DNA of 64,000 bases from Bicyclus anynana (GCF_947172395.1 NC_069093.1:7475561-7539560); one strand, 5' to 3'. Shown: positions 14,201 to 25,283, numbered from the stretch's first letter. Notes: a model not told the origin generated them from the sequence alone. Program-made: numbers and translations.

Positions 14201-17200
14201 TAACTATTTAAAGTTCTTTATTAACAATTGAATATGATTAATCTTCACAGACTTGTCGACCAACGTGTCTAGACATCACGAACGACCAAAGCAAGACGGT
14301 AGCAGACATATCAGAGAACATGAACCCGTGGAACATATTCCTGGAGATGTTACCCCCGGACTCTGGGTTCAGCACGCTGCCGCCGTTCGACAAGGAGAAC
14401 GACGTGGTCCTGTTCTTCAAGTTCTACGACCCCAAGCAGAAGCGCATACACTACTGCGGGCACCATTACCTCCCCATAGCGAGCAAGCCGGCCGATCTTA
14501 TACCAATACTCAACAAACGTGCTGGTGAGATGTTTCTACATTTTTTTTTTTTTTTTCGTTTTTGTTGACGTGATGCCGTCTTATAAATGAACACCGGCTG
14601 CACGCACGAAAAAGTGTCCCATTCTGCTTGAGTAGGGTAAAATGAAAAATACCTAAAAACATAATTATATAGACGTAATAAAATTATAGTTATTTTTTGT
14701 AAGATATAAAACAAAAACACACATGCTGTAATATAATTTATAACGCTTATCATCCATCTAAAAACGAAAGGTAATATTTTAGATCTTAGCATTAGTTTTT
14801 TTGTCATAAAAGTGCTCAACATTTTATGAATAAAATTAATTTCGCGAGATAAAATATAATAAAAAAATATTTAAAAACTTCATTTTAATAATTTTGACAA
14901 TAAATGACAACCATTTATCTGTAACAGTAAACAATATTAAATTACTTTATGAGTAATACTTGCTGTTTGAGGTGCATTTGCCTAAAAAAAAAATCAGTTG
15001 TCTTTAAAGACGGTCTACTGTCGATAGTTGAACGTGACAACGTGACACTGATGGAGTGGTTGCATTTTTCAAAAGAAAATTTTGTATGTATGTAATTTGT
15101 ATTTTGTATCCCTGCAGTGTTCTGTTATCTATGGGTTTTAACTTAACACCAGTGGACCCTTTGCTTATTCTGTCAACTAATAATGATACTTGAATAACAA
15201 AATTAAATCTTAAGTAGAAAGTAAAAATGTATAATGCATATTTTTTTGTTATTTAGGCTTCCCGCCCGACACTCCTCTAGTTTTATATGAAGAGATTAAG
15301 CCGGACTTCGTAGAAAAAATCAACAACTACAGTGAACCACTCGAAAAGGTATAATTTATCAGTTTTACTCTAAAAGTTTTTTTTGTCTTTCTTCAGGATA
15401 TATAAAAAGTCCAGTTAACCTCATATATTGATATTTTTTCTACATAAATGGAATTTATGGAGCATTTCTGGTCACAAAAACCTTATTTTAGAGATGAATC
15501 AGAGTGAAGTTAACACTCATTTTTTACTTAGAGGAATAAAAATAATTACATCAAAAATTACTTTTAACCTTTATAATTATTGTTCTGTAAATATTTTTTT
15601 TTTTTACATTGGCCACAATTTTATTGGCCTGTGTTAATTATTATTACTAGAAAAATAAAACCATTTTTACAAGCGCATATAGATGCCAGAGGTATGGAGT
15701 TGATCAACAAGTACTTTTTATAAGCAATATTTCAGAAGTTATACTAACATATTATATTTAATACCAGGAGTTAATTTATAATTTCTGATTTAAGATCAAA
15801 GCTACATTCACCTTCTAATGCATGAAACTTACCGGCACATTTAACTAGAGTTTAAACAACATTATTTGGGTAGTCATACACATAACTATGTAATTTTTAT
15901 GAATAATAATCACTAAAGGTTCAGTTCCATTCATACAGGAATTTGCACCGACTTCAAAATCACAAAAATAAATTAAAAAGCAATAAATAACATTGTATGT
16001 GCTAACTCCTGATCATATTGCCTAGCCAGTGATGTATTAATTAAAACCGTTTCTGAAAGAACCACAGTCTTTGAATCCTAAAAGTTTATAATTTAATCGG
16101 CTTTAGTTAATGCATCACTGTGTTGACACCGCCTTCAAAGTGATCAGGAGGTAGCACATACAATGTTATTTTTCGATTTTTAGTTTGTTTTTGTGATTTT
16201 GAAGTCAATTCAATTATTTTGTTAAAAATATTTTATTTTTCTGTTTTTAGTGTGTCCTAGCATTTAATTTTCATAAAAATCAGTTCAGTAATTTTAACAC
16301 ATAATAACGCAACCGATTTTTATGAAAATTAAATGGGACTAATGTGGAAGTATATACATACTATATTTATATTCTTTCAAACAAAAAAAATTTAATTGGT
16401 TAAGAAATGACGAAGTCATGCGTCAAAAAATCAAAAAGTTACACAAGTATCTTCCATTATACGAGTATGTAATAGTAAACTTGCCAGTTTTTTAAATCTT
16501 AAATCGTTAGTCTATGACTAACCTTGAAAAAAAATGTTAAATTGCTTCCGTCTCTCATACGTACAACTGCGATCGAAAGTGAGATAGATATCTTTCTAAT
16601 TACTTGTTAAGAATCATCATACCCAAACCATGGTCAAATTGAATTTACTTTATTTAAAGTATAGTATTTTTTTTTATTCTTTACAAGTTAGCCCTGGACT
16701 ACAGTCTTACCTGATGGTAAGTGATGATGCAATCTAAAATGGAAACGGGCTAACTTGTTAGGAGGAGGATGAAAATCCACACCCCTTTCGGTTTCTACAC
16801 GACATCGTACCGGGACGCTAAATCGCTTGGCGGTACGTCTTTGTCGGTAAGGTGGTAATTAGCCAAGAAAACCTCAATCGGCCCAGCTGGGGATCGAACC
16901 CAGGACCTCCGTCTTGTAAATCCACCGCGCACACCACTGCGCCACGGAGGCCGTAAAGTGAAATAAAGTGGGCTAACTTGGTTAGGAGGAGGATGAAAAT
17001 CCCCACTCCTTTCGGTTTCTACACGGCATCGTACCGTCAACCGTACAAGTCGATCAAGACCAGGGTTATGTTAGAGTTGGTATATCTATCTCGCTGTGCT
17101 CGCGTACGCGTGAGGGGGACGGAAACAGCCGCCCCTCGGGTTGAGTCGTGTGCACGCGGCCAGGTATTGGACGAGCTGATGGACGGCGACATCATCGTGT

Positions 17201-20200
17201 TCGAGCGGGCAGACAACCGTCACGAGGACCTGGAGCTGCCGACCTGCCAGGACTACTTCAAGTACATCTTCTACAAGGTCGAGGTGCAGTTCATTGACAA
17301 GACGGTGCCCAACGATCCCGGGTCAGTGATACATACAGGAGGCTTTTTTAACACGTTCGCTGTGGCATTGATTTTTCTGTACTTTACCCTGGTACGGTAC
17401 GAGGTTTGTTGACCTCGTACCGCACCTTCTGTGGTGGTTTATCGACCTCTTAACTCTTGAAGGCGTTTTAAAATCCTTTTTTGCTCACATATTTTCTGTA
17501 ACTTAATAGGGTAGTTGACTCATATCAAATTTAATATAAACAATATTAATTTCGTGTAGTACATGGACAAAGGATCCGAAATGTATCGATATTTATTAAT
17601 AAAAGTTAAAGATTTCTTATAAAACTTAATTTCACGTATTTTTTTTTAAATTTCCAAACGTCAAAAACGCTGTCGTCTATTTTGTGACGTCACTAACACA
17701 CTTGATGTACTAAACGTAGAACTAATTGTTAACTAATACTTTTGTCAAACGCTCCGTTTGTAAGGGAGTTATTATAGTGACGTCATGAAACAGTTGAAAT
17801 ATGGACTGTCATGTCCGACAGGCGTTTTGACTCATCGTATTGTCAAAAACATATTTAAAAAGTAGTCTAGTAGAATGATAATGAACTATTTATTATAAAA
17901 GACCATTTAAAAAAAGTGGTGGTCAGGCCCCCCGGGTTACAGGCGAGTTGGCCGACCACTTGGTAGGTGGTCCGACGACATCGCAAAAATCGCTGGCAAT
18001 ACATGGCAACTAGGCAAAGATCGGCAGAGATGGTCTGAACTGGAGGAGGCCTTCACCCTCTTGTATTACTAATCTGTCTATAATATTATAAGTTACTTGT
18101 AAGACAAGAAATAAAAGGCTTTTTTATTTTTATTTATTTTATTTTATTTATTTAAAAAAAAGTGTCAACTAGCCTATTATTGACACCAATCATATCAGAA
18201 CCGAGATTCACTTATGATTATGTACAATTAAAAAGTGGCCCTTCTAAATTATAATAGTGCTCAAATACGGCTATGGGGCCAGTCAATTTATATTTTGTCT
18301 ATGGGTGAAAAGTAAGATTTGTACAAATATTTTCAGATTCATTATGGAGTTGTCAATGCAAATGCGCTACGATCAAATGGCGCGGGCGGTGGGACAGCGG
18401 TTAAATGTGGATCCATTCTTAATACAATTCTTCAAATGTCAAAAGTTAGTATTATCTGTCATAAGAACCTTGGATTTACCAGAATATAAAGTATATGTTG
18501 CTCAAAAATCTAATCTGTCTTGCAGTAAAAGTCTCATTAAAATCGGCTTAACCATTCCAAAGATTAGCCCGGATGAACAGAACAGACATAACCAAAATGA
18601 AAAAAAATATATATGTTTTCGTTTGAGTATTGTGTAAATAACTATATACAGGGTGCTCGGGAGTATTATTTCCCATAACTTCAAGGTGTAGACGAGTCCA
18701 CATAGAGGAGCCGAATTGCATAACTAATATTCTTTAACTAAAAAATAAATACTTTTTATGTTTTCATACAAAGTAATTCAAATAATTCCGACTATCCGTG
18801 TAACATAACATTTTAAAATACGTAAAACGTGGCTACGTCATAATTATAAGGATGCGTTTATGGGGCACAGTTTAAGTACTATTTTCAACAGAAATTTTAT
18901 TTACCCTGAAAATATAAATTTTTGAACACATGTTCCTTGAACATTTTTAATTTATTTTCGGTAAATAACACCAGAGTTATGGGAAATATTCCCCAGCATC
19001 CTGTATAATAAGCATGTGAGAAAATACAGTGATGTAAAACTACAGGCTGTATACAGCTAATAATTACAATACATACTTGAATTATTTTATTCATACATTG
19101 TCCCGTGGGCCTATGATCTTGTGTACTATGATGTTGATCGTGGCGCTATGTCATTCTCCTATGTCGTGAAGACGACATAATCTACCTATAGAGTGGATAC
19201 ATTTTTTGTAGAAAATCGGATAATCTATAATTTTAGTCTGAACTATTTTTGCTGTAAATCTCACTGTCTAGCTGAAAAACGCGAAAAACCTATTTTTGCA
19301 AACTTTTTATACAATTTTTTGCACAAGGGACATTGATGGGGACTTTTTCAATTCATTTATAATAGTATTCTAAACATTCATACCAATTTTTAGCTCTATT
19401 GGAATTATTGTACTTACTTCTATTTTAGGGATTAATTTGATTGGACTAAGGGAAGAAAGATTGTTATCAAAAGTACATAAAATAAGTATTTATCTATACT
19501 AATATTATAAAGCTGAAGAGTTTGTTTGTTTGTTTGTTTGATTGAACGCGCTAATCTCAGAAACTACTGGTCCGATTTGAAAGATTCTTTCAGTGTTAGA
19601 TAGCCCATTTATCGAGGAAGGCTATAGGCTATATACTATCCCCGTATTCTTACGGGAATAGGAACCACGCGGGTGCAACCGCGCGGCGTCAGCTAGTACA
19701 TTATAAACTGACAAGGTAGCGACTGTTCTACTTATTTATTTTATAGAGATTCTGGTTTCAGTTACAAAGACACTCCCGGCCTGCCACTGAGGTACTCGTA
19801 CGACGGAATACTTAAGGACTTGCTAGTGTACTGTAAACCAAAGTGCCCTAAGAAATTGTTTTATCAGATTTTATCTATTAAAGTTAATGAATTAGACAAC
19901 AAGAGGCAATTTAAATGTTTATGGGTAAGTTGTACATTTTCTTTTTATTAACAACTATTACTTAGTGTTAGAACTGTTTTTCTTTAAAGATTCCTTTATA
20001 TAATCACACTGCCAGAATATTAAAGTTTGTACTGCAGCTACTAAATTAATTTGGCAGAAATTTTGAATGGCGATAGATACCTGGACTCCACCACAGCATT
20101 AATTGTCAAATGTTTTGAATATAAGGAACAGAAAGATTTGTGACTACTGAAAAGATGATAATCAATTTTGGAATTAAGACATATGGGAGCACTAATCTAC

Positions 20201-23200
20201 TTTTTGTGTGGCAAAACTAAAGATTTGAGATATGTAAAAGAGATGGTCCAAAATTGTATGGAGCCCAGGATCAGTCATTGTACCCTGCCGAATATAAAAT
20301 AAAATATTTGTTTTAACTATTTGTTTGATTATACAAATCTACGAATTTCGAAATAATATTTCATTCACTCCCAAGAAATACAACACTAATATGGGTAATA
20401 ATAGCGGATTGATTACGCTTTTAATGCAGTAGTCGATTTGACGTTTGCTGTCAATTGTCATGTCATAGTTGCTCTATGGGCGCCATCTTGGTATAACTCA
20501 AAAAGTTGGGGTTTCATTTTATTTAGTTAAATTTATTCACTTTAATAAAATCTTTGTATTATTAAAATTTAAATGATACAGGGTACAAGAGTGGATCTGA
20601 AATGGACCATCTCCTTTAAACCTTTACATCAGCTGATGGACGTCCATTGCTGGCTCTTTTGGAAGGATTTCTTTCCACCTAAACACTATGGTGTTGAGCC
20701 ACCTGCACCCCTCCCTGGGATTTTCTTGATGTCAGTCCCCATAGCTTCTAGTCGAGTAACATTGTACTTTCAGGAGCAGGGCCGCCATTCTAACAACTTC
20801 AGACCCAATCGTTCTATTTCTCTACTATCTATCGAATGTAATATAATGAAATATATCAATTATTGTTTTCAGGTTGGTCCGAATTATAAGGAAGATAAAG
20901 AATTAATTTTATATCCAAATAAAGGTGGCAAAGTGGCAGATTTATTAGAGGAAGCAGCTAAAGTTGTAGAAATGTCACCGGAAGGTTCCGGAAGGTATGT
21001 TCTATCAATTTGGCTTTATATTTATTTGCAAATTACGTAAAGGTGTTATGAGAGAGGAGAGGGGGGGAAAAAGAATCTGCTTACTGCAATCCTGTATTGT
21101 TTGTCTAGCTTCGGAAGTTCTAAAATGTAATAAATTCGGAATTGGATTGAAAATCTATAATTATAAAAAAGTTTAGGAGCTTTTTTTAATTATGAAATAA
21201 CACAGAGTGGTGTGTGGTGTATTTTTTTTGCGCGATGCGTCTGTGCGTGCGTTCGTTGGTCCGTGCGTGCGTGCGTGCGTGCGTGCGTTCTTGCTTGTGA
21301 CAATAAATTGTTATATTGACTGTGGAAGAGGGAGGTCTTTTGGTACGGGCACCCATGTATCATGCCCAAAAGAAGATCTCATAGGTAGGCTGTTTGTCTT
21401 TGTAGATATGTAGTGGTAAAAATGTACAGACAAGTATTTAACATACGCATTGGTGTGTGAAACTGAAGGGACATTCTTTAACGAAACGAATCTTCATCTT
21501 GCACACACAAACACACTTGGTCAGTCAATTGACCACTACATTTAAATTCAAACCGGCTTCCTGGAACAGATTGGCTATTGACAAGGACTGAATTATGTTT
21601 TACTTATATACGTTCGTACTTTAAAGCTTTGTAAGCAGTACATTTTTTTTTTAATTTATACTGATGAACCTTAACTCTGATTTACCAAATATATTCTCCT
21701 ACATCCCATGCTTTTTGGCACAAAAATGCCTTGTGAAGATGCAAATTCATTTTCAGAAAGTATGTTCAAAGTGTGTTTCTTCTCAAATGTGTTATAAAAT
21801 GTCGTATGATATACGTGCGCTTTGATAATTACAACCTCTGCTTCCTTACTAAAGCTCTCGCCTTTGGCTCGAACAATATCGCCTCAGCTGTTATTTTCAA
21901 CTTACCACACTTATATCATAATGTACTATTACCAAACTCCTCTAAAATAATATTTTAAAAAAAACTGATGTGTTACAATTTGTTTTTTTCTAATGTCACC
22001 AGATTACGAATTGTCGAGTTGTCGTGTCACAAAGTATTACCAGGGCCGGAGCCAGAGCTGACGTTGGACCAGGTGACCATATCTCCGCCCAAACTGTACA
22101 GAATAGAGGAGATACCGCGGGACGAAGTCAATCTATCGGTGCGTGCTTACATTTTAACTGTATATTATTTATCTTTTGTCCGTCTTTTAGCCGATTGGAG
22201 AGGAATAGACTCGGTAGTGTAGTCAAAACATGGACTGTAATCTGTAAAAAATTAATTTACATGTATTTAAAAAACCAATCCTACAAAACTACTTTGTGAC
22301 CCTCCAATCACGTTATCTTCAAGCAAATATAGCTTCTCTTAAACTGCCGCCCCGACGTTTCTCGGATCAGTGTGCCTAGTTTTCAATGTTTTCACACTGT
22401 AACTATCGCGTAAACGTAAACGCGAATTTATATGGAATTCAAACAGTTGTGCAGTAGTGCCATTAGATGGCGCTGTTTCAATTCCTTAGAAATTCGCGTC
22501 TACGTTAACGTGATCGTCACAGTATCAAACTGCCACTGTCAGTACCATCTTTAAAATGGGAATTCTTTGAATAACCCACTTTAGGCCTCAGATGTGCACC
22601 GTGAGATGCCGTTGAAGTATTGAGATACGTTTTTTCGTGATAGGAAATATCGCTCAATCTCTGTTTCTCTCTCTCTCTATGTCCCATTGCAACGAAAGAG
22701 ATAACGATATATTTAATTCGCCGGATGAATAGGGATGATGACAGGTTTTTTTTTGTTATTTGGTCTATGGGGATTGTATGTATGTTAAGAGTATGCAAAT
22801 AGTAAAGCAATTTTGTAGAAGTAACAGGGTATCTGCTATTATTGCATTTGGAACTACAAGGATTTAACGGGTCATATTTGCGGCGCTGCTGTGGATCGCT
22901 AAAAACGCTCCACACTGATTAGAACGACAGGATGACGTCATCGATTCGTGAGATCGTTAGATTTGTATGGGCATAAACAAAATCCTACTAATATTATAAA
23001 CGTGAAAGTTTGTATGGATGTTTGGATGTTTGTTACTCTTTAACGCCGCTACTACTGAAGCGATTTAGCTGAAATTTGAAATGGAAATAGATTTTACTCT
23101 GGAATAACACATACTACTCTTTGTCCCGAAAAAATCTATGGTTTCCCGAGATTTGATAAAAACTGATGATTTAATGGTTTGAATGTTTGTTACTCTTTCA

Positions 23201-24965
23201 CGCTGCGACTACTGAACCGAATCACTTAAAACTTTTTAATCTCGATATACTACTACTTTTTACCCCTAAAAATCCATCCATCCAAGTCGCGGACGTCCGC
23301 TAGTTATCTATCTATCATCGGCTGATGATGATGTTGATGATGATAATGATGATGATGATGATGGTGAAATTATTTAATTTTTTTTGATACACAGGAGGAC
23401 GAACTGCTAGTGCCTTGCGCGCACTTCCACAAGCAAGTGTACGCGACGTTCGGCATTCCGTTCTTCACGCGCGTCAAACACCACGAGCCCTTCCAGGCGT
23501 TCAAGGACCGCCTGCAGCAGAAACTCGACATACCGGACAAGGAGTGGGAAAAGGTAGCTTTTTTTTAATTTAAACTATCTTGGGTGCTAGTCAGGGATCC
23601 CTAGAACATTTTGTACGCCTGATTACTAACAAGCTAATTTTTCGTTAGTAGCTTCATCTCGATGAGACGATCAACTTTTTTATTTAAGAAAATTCTTGAT
23701 TCTGGTAGCTAACTGAGTAGGAAATGAAAATTTCAGAGCGTCAGAACGAGAGAATGTACCACGCAATTTGTAGGACATTCCACTTGAGTTTATGTGTTTA
23801 TGCAAGCATGTGGAAAGAGTGCAATCACGAGTGTGATTATTGTGATCGCTTAGTGGAATGTAGCCTTAACATATAAATTTATTGTTTCAGTACAATTTTG
23901 CCATAGTGTTGAATGGCAGACCTAATTATTTAAGTGAAGGGTCGACAATCAACATATTGGACTTCAGACCAAACAGTAGTGCAAGTGAGTATATATTCAC
24001 CACATTTTACCTTGTTTACATCTACAAAAAGCATTCATTCAGTGTAGGTTTTGATTGTTTTATTTTTTAATTTATTTGGCTTATCGAAAATACGTAAAAA
24101 AGCAAATATAGCTCACAATGATTATGATGGTATGAAGATTTAATTTCGAACTGATTTGGTTTACTTTTTTTAAATGTGTTTTATATTTTATTGAGGTTTT
24201 GGGCAAAAGCAAAAGCATCGCCTGATGGGAAAAGCAGAGTGGATGGGTGAATGTATTGCAATGTCGTCATCAGCATCGTAAAGAACTTTTTTGGCCATCA
24301 GTGTGGGGATTGGCGGTGGAGTTGCAAGGCCCATTTACTAGTTGGTTGGGGTGGGTAGCGGCTCTCTCAAAATAAGTTCTCGAGAGCTGTTTCATATTAG
24401 GCTATTGTAGGGAGATCTCTATGTAAGTCATTATTGCGATGAGTCGGTTCCGAAGGACCTGGAGGCATTGGCGTATTTAAGATTATTTCCTAGGGTGACC
24501 CTGGCCCCGTTCATGCCGCTGAGCTGACACTCAATTAAAGAAATTTTCATTGACAATGTTTGTGGACGCTGGCCTCTGAAACGGAACGACTGATTTTATT
24601 GATTTTTCTTTGTATATTTTGTATTTTGGCGTCCATCATAGAATTTTAAATCGGTAGCCTAGAATTCTAGAGTGGGCACTGGACCATTCTACACTGCACG
24701 GTCCACCCGGTTCCCCCTCTACATACGCCTATGCCTGGAGGGTTGTAGACAGTAGCGTAAATCATTATTGGAGGGATGCAGGGGACCTTGGAGCGGAGAG
24801 ATCGCATGGACTCCATTCACACCGGAACACGCGCTAAAACGTAACAAAGATCTGTCCCTTCCAGACGCGACGGTCCGGCCCTGGCTCGGCCTCGAGCACG
24901 TCAACAAGACGCCGAAGCGTTCGCGCGTCAACTACCTCGAGAAGGCGATCAAGATCTACAACTGA
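2293..24965 (+). CDS. USP7: Ubiquitin carboxyl-terminal hydrolase 7 (USP7/HAUSP), 21 exons
   Basis: Cysteine protease that removes ubiquitin from nuclear substrates. Exons: 2293–2414, 3234–3562, 3862–4025, 5952–6069, 6687–6828, 7465–7639, 8364–8556, 9101–9254, 9988–10124, 11647–11743, 12241–12477, 14251–14524, 15257–15348, 17164–17321, 18337–18444, 19762–19924, 20873–20994, 22003–22138, 23395–23553, 23891–23984, 24865–24965. All junctions are GT–AG and phases close to about 1,091 aa (human 1,102). The first exon opens with TG, so an A at the previous exon's end would give a split ATG; that exon is not identified. With that numbering: MATH/TRAF domain about 55–195; catalytic USP domain from about 206 with Cys214 (NQGATCYMN), His454 (NHGGHYV) and Asp471 (KFDDDVV); then the C-terminal ubiquitin-like domains, ending in the conserved activating tail YLEKAIKIYN. 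Exons 8, 9, 11, 12, 14 and 19 are clearly GC-richer than exons 4, 5 and 15–17. Confidence 0.96.
2514..2717. mobile_element. MITE with 47-bp terminal inverted repeats
   Basis: The left end 2514–2560 and right end 2671–2717 are reverse complements with two mismatches (core 'gctattatccgcgaaaag'). The whole unit is 204 bp and lies in the first visible USP7 intron. It encodes nothing. The superfamily was not determined. Confidence 0.85.
4664..4835. repeat. Near-perfect foldback, 76-bp arms
   Basis: Arms 4664–4739 and 4760–4835 are reverse complements with about four mismatches, around a 20-nt loop. It lies in USP7 intron 3. Transcription through the gene would produce a long hairpin RNA. It is probably a palindromic MITE; a hairpin-siRNA source is possible but unproven. 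Confidence 0.85.
5700..5765. repeat. GGGGTA-type simple repeat
   Basis: A short G-rich array of 'ggggta/gggtag' units in USP7 intron 3. It is the reverse complement of the CCCTA-rich arrays found inside Helitron-like elements at 52,024, 55,010 and 58,960, so it is likely the remnant of such an element. Confidence 0.6.
6990..7200 (+). repeat. Dispersed repeat 'cagggatccctagaac', copy 1
   Basis: About 210 bp that recurs at 23,590–23,800. Both begin 'cagggatccctagaacattttgtac' and share 'gattactaacaagctaattttt', 'atctcgatgaga' and 'accacgcaatttgtaggacatt'. Both copies are in USP7 introns in the same orientation. The shared start also occurs near 5043. Class unknown. Confidence 0.7.
7246..7327. 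repeat. Inverted repeat, 19-bp perfect arms
   Basis: 'ctggttagtaacaactttt' (7246–7264) is mirrored by its reverse complement at 7309–7327 in USP7 intron 5. It is probably a small MITE fragment. Confidence 0.7.
8592..8850 (+). mobile_element. MITE family C ('ggtgctcgggagtatt'), partial
   Basis: It matches 18,645–18,850 for about 200 bp: 'aggtgctcgggagtatt', 'ataacttcaaggtgt', 'agccgaa.tgcata', 'tttttatgttttcatacaaagtaatt' and 'attccgactatcc'. The right terminus is not clear in this copy. It lies in USP7 intron 7. Confidence 0.65.
8986..9027. repeat. Perfect inverted repeat, 19-bp arms
   Basis: 'cgatctcctattaaaaagt' is followed after 4 nt by its exact reverse complement. A second, looser pair ('ctcttaggtagct' near 8920 and 'agctacctaagag' near 9035) encloses it, suggesting a degenerate foldback element of about 150 bp in USP7 intron 7. 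Confidence 0.7.
9340..9412. repeat. MITE family A, terminal-repeat remnant
   Basis: The two ends of MITE family A ('actatactacagccatactt' and 'ttgttggtaaacagta…gggctgtagtata') are directly joined without the internal sequence. It is probably a deletion derivative. It lies in USP7 intron 8. Confidence 0.6.
9470..9712 (+). mobile_element. tRNA-headed SINE, family 2
   Basis: The head looks like a tRNA gene: A-box-like 'gtggcgcagtggtatgcgc' and B-box 'gggttcgatcccc'. It continues as a conserved body ('accgacaaagacgtacc', 'tttcggtttctacacgac' in reverse) ending 'aagttagcccgtaaaaa'. Inverted copies occur at 16,675–17,036 and a fragment at 40,409–40,519. The body after the head argues against a functional tRNA gene. 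Confidence 0.75.
9781..9892 (+). repeat. 28-bp tandem repeat, four copies
   Basis: The unit 'ggctcaaagacaggtcggac' + 'tttgatct' starts at 9781, 9809, 9837 and 9865, with only a few changes in the last copy. A partial unit precedes it. It ends about 95 bp before USP7 exon 9. Confidence 0.9.
10146..11178 (-). mobile_element. Helitron-like (Lep1-type) element with nested LINE fragment
   Basis: The left edge 'ctagcggacgcccgcgactt' is the reverse complement of the 3' border, and the right edge 'gtttataatattaagtagga' is the reversed 5' border. The middle holds the typical 'cctatgtgttaatccagagtaaaat' and 'gcttcagtagtagcgg…gttaaagagtaacaaacatcc' text, interrupted at about 10,912–11,122 by an RTE fragment. 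Non-autonomous. It lies in USP7 intron 9. Naming as Lep1/Helitron rests on remembered border sequences. Confidence 0.6.
10912..11122 (-). mobile_element. RTE-type LINE fragment (minus strand)
   Basis: The minus strand reads FFGHISRN…SIERLIVQGKV…RSRGRSPTRWTDLVKD, the characteristic C-terminal region of RTE-type retrotransposon ORFs (GRP.TRW.DD). It is inserted in a Helitron-like element; 'agtagtagcg' and 'agtagcagcg' at its edges resemble a target duplication. Confidence 0.7.
11930..12055. repeat. Dispersed repeat fragment
   Basis: It begins with an A/T-rich 'aaatatctttatttttaggt' stretch and includes 'gcaatatgtggcacaacctagaaaa'. Nearly the same string occurs at 4567–4592 ('gcgatatgtggcataacctagaaaa'). 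It is probably the 3' end of a retroelement. Class not determined. Confidence 0.4.
12611..12916 (-). mobile_element. tRNA-headed SINE, family 1, with target-site duplication
   Basis: A minus-strand SINE whose tRNA-like head is at the right: reversed A-box 'gtgatagcccagtggatatg', B-box 'ggttcgaatcc'. It ends at the left in (GATGAT)n. It is flanked by a perfect 10-bp duplication 'tattggtgag' (12601–12610 and 12917–12926). It lies in USP7 intron 11. Confidence 0.92.
13740..13975 (-). mobile_element. Helitron-like element, partial
   Basis: It shows the reversed 3' border 'aacttcgtccgcgtagaatt', the 'gaagcctatgtgttaatccagagtaaaat' body and the reversed 5' border 'tttataatattagtgt', with a small 'acttacac' repeat near the right end. 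It lies in USP7 intron 12. Confidence 0.6.
15955..16212. mobile_element. MITE with 'gacttcaaaatcac' inverted ends
   Basis: The left end 'accgacttcaaaatcacaaaaa' is answered by 'tttttgtgattttgaagtc' at the right. Internal text ('cagtgatgtattaattaaaaccgtttctgaaagaaccacag' and its inverse) is itself nearly palindromic. A diverged relative is near 61,780–61,940. It lies in USP7 intron 13, followed by another hairpin (16,262–16,335). Confidence 0.65.
16675..17036 (-). mobile_element. Compound SINE family 2 insertion
   Basis: It starts with the 'tacaagttagccctggacta' relative, runs into a minus-strand SINE-2 copy with a tRNA-like head (reversed B-box 'ggggatcgaaccc' near 16,890) and a second partial copy from about 16,965. 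The right edge is within 130 bp of USP7 exon 14, and one reading frame is open from inside the repeat into that exon. Confidence 0.7.
17925..18160 (+). mobile_element. 3' end of an RTE-like LINE
   Basis: The plus strand reads …RRVGRPLGRWSDDIAKIAGNTW..LGKDRQRWSELEEAFTLLY followed by a stop. That is the retrotransposon C-terminus, here with an 'aagacaagaaataaaaggc' tail and T-rich 3' sequence. It lies in USP7 intron 14. Confidence 0.65.
18645..19012 (+). mobile_element. MITE family C, longer copy
   Basis: The left end 'tacagggtgctcgggagtatt' and right end 'atattccccagcatcctgtata' are inverted versions of each other. The interior matches 8592–8850 for about 200 bp. It lies in USP7 intron 15. 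Confidence 0.7.
19491..19698 (+). mobile_element. Helitron-like element, apparently full length
   Basis: It begins 'tctatactaatattataaag' and ends 'gcgcggcgtcagctag' before T. Non-coding, about 208 bp. The body ('gattgaacgcgctaatctcag', 'aaactactggtccgattt') recurs at 28,326 and, reversed, at 51,806–52,000. A TC start, CTAG end and insertion between A and T fit Helitron-type ends. Confidence 0.65.
20240..20618. mobile_element. MITE family B, copy 1
   Basis: The left end 'agagatggtccaaaattgta' and right end 'gaaatggaccatctccttt' are inverted. The interior matches 26,119–26,495 for nearly its full length ('ggagcccaggatca.tcattgtaccctg', 'tgacgtttgctgtcaattgtcatgtcatagttg'). It ends about 255 bp before USP7 exon 17. 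Confidence 0.85.
21243..21295 (+). repeat. GTGC microsatellite
   Basis: A run of 'gtgc' tetranucleotides interrupted by 'gttc' and 'gtcc', in USP7 intron 17. Confidence 0.85.
22984..23306 (+). mobile_element. Helitron-like element
   Basis: It begins 'ctactaatattataaacgtg', carries 'gtttgttactctttaacgccgctactactgaagcg' and ends 'aagtcgcggacgtccgctag' before T. It is followed directly by 'atcatcggctgatgatga', another LINE-type tail. It lies in USP7 intron 18. Confidence 0.65.
23590..23800 (+). repeat. Dispersed repeat 'cagggatccctagaac', copy 2
   Basis: Second copy of the repeat at 6,990–7,200, same orientation, in USP7 intron 19. The right half carries 'agaatgtaccacgcaatttgtaggacatt' as in copy 1. 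Confidence 0.7.
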
Positions 24966-25006
24966 TGCAGTGCGTGCACTGCCACCAACCTCCTCACACA
25001 CACGAC

Positions 25007-25283
25007 TGTACTTAAGCCATACTCGATGAATACTATTTACCAACAAACAATTTAAAAATGAGGGTATAAATCGCTAGTAATTTCACACCTAATAATAATT
25101 ATAATTAACTTCTTAAAGAAATGAAAATAAATTTGATTATTAAGCTTAAAACAATTAGATATCGTTAATAAAACAACAATACATAATTTAAAATGAAAAA
25201 TTAATGAAATGACTAGCGTTTTCTACCCTCATTTGTAATTTGTTTGTTAGTAAACAGTACTCCTCGATTTTGGCTTTAGTATA
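25007..25283. mobile_element. MITE family A in the USP7 3' region
   Basis: The inverted ends 'cttaagccatactcgatgaa' and 'tcctcgattttggctttagta' enclose the same interior as 1971–2262. It starts only 41 bp after the USP7 stop codon, so most of a normal-length 3' UTR would be MITE sequence. Confidence 0.85.
25126..25131 (+). terminator. Candidate USP7 polyadenylation signal AATAAA
   Basis: First canonical AATAAA after the USP7 stop (about 160 nt downstream). It lies inside the MITE, with T-rich sequence after it. A further AATAAA is near 25,516. No transcript evidence. Confidence 0.35.

Noticed and set aside
20573..20872. Extended USP7 exon 17 starting at the ATG at 20,573
   Set aside because: The upstream part is MITE B sequence and unique intron; the acceptor at 20,871–20,872 matches the conserved USP7 junction.
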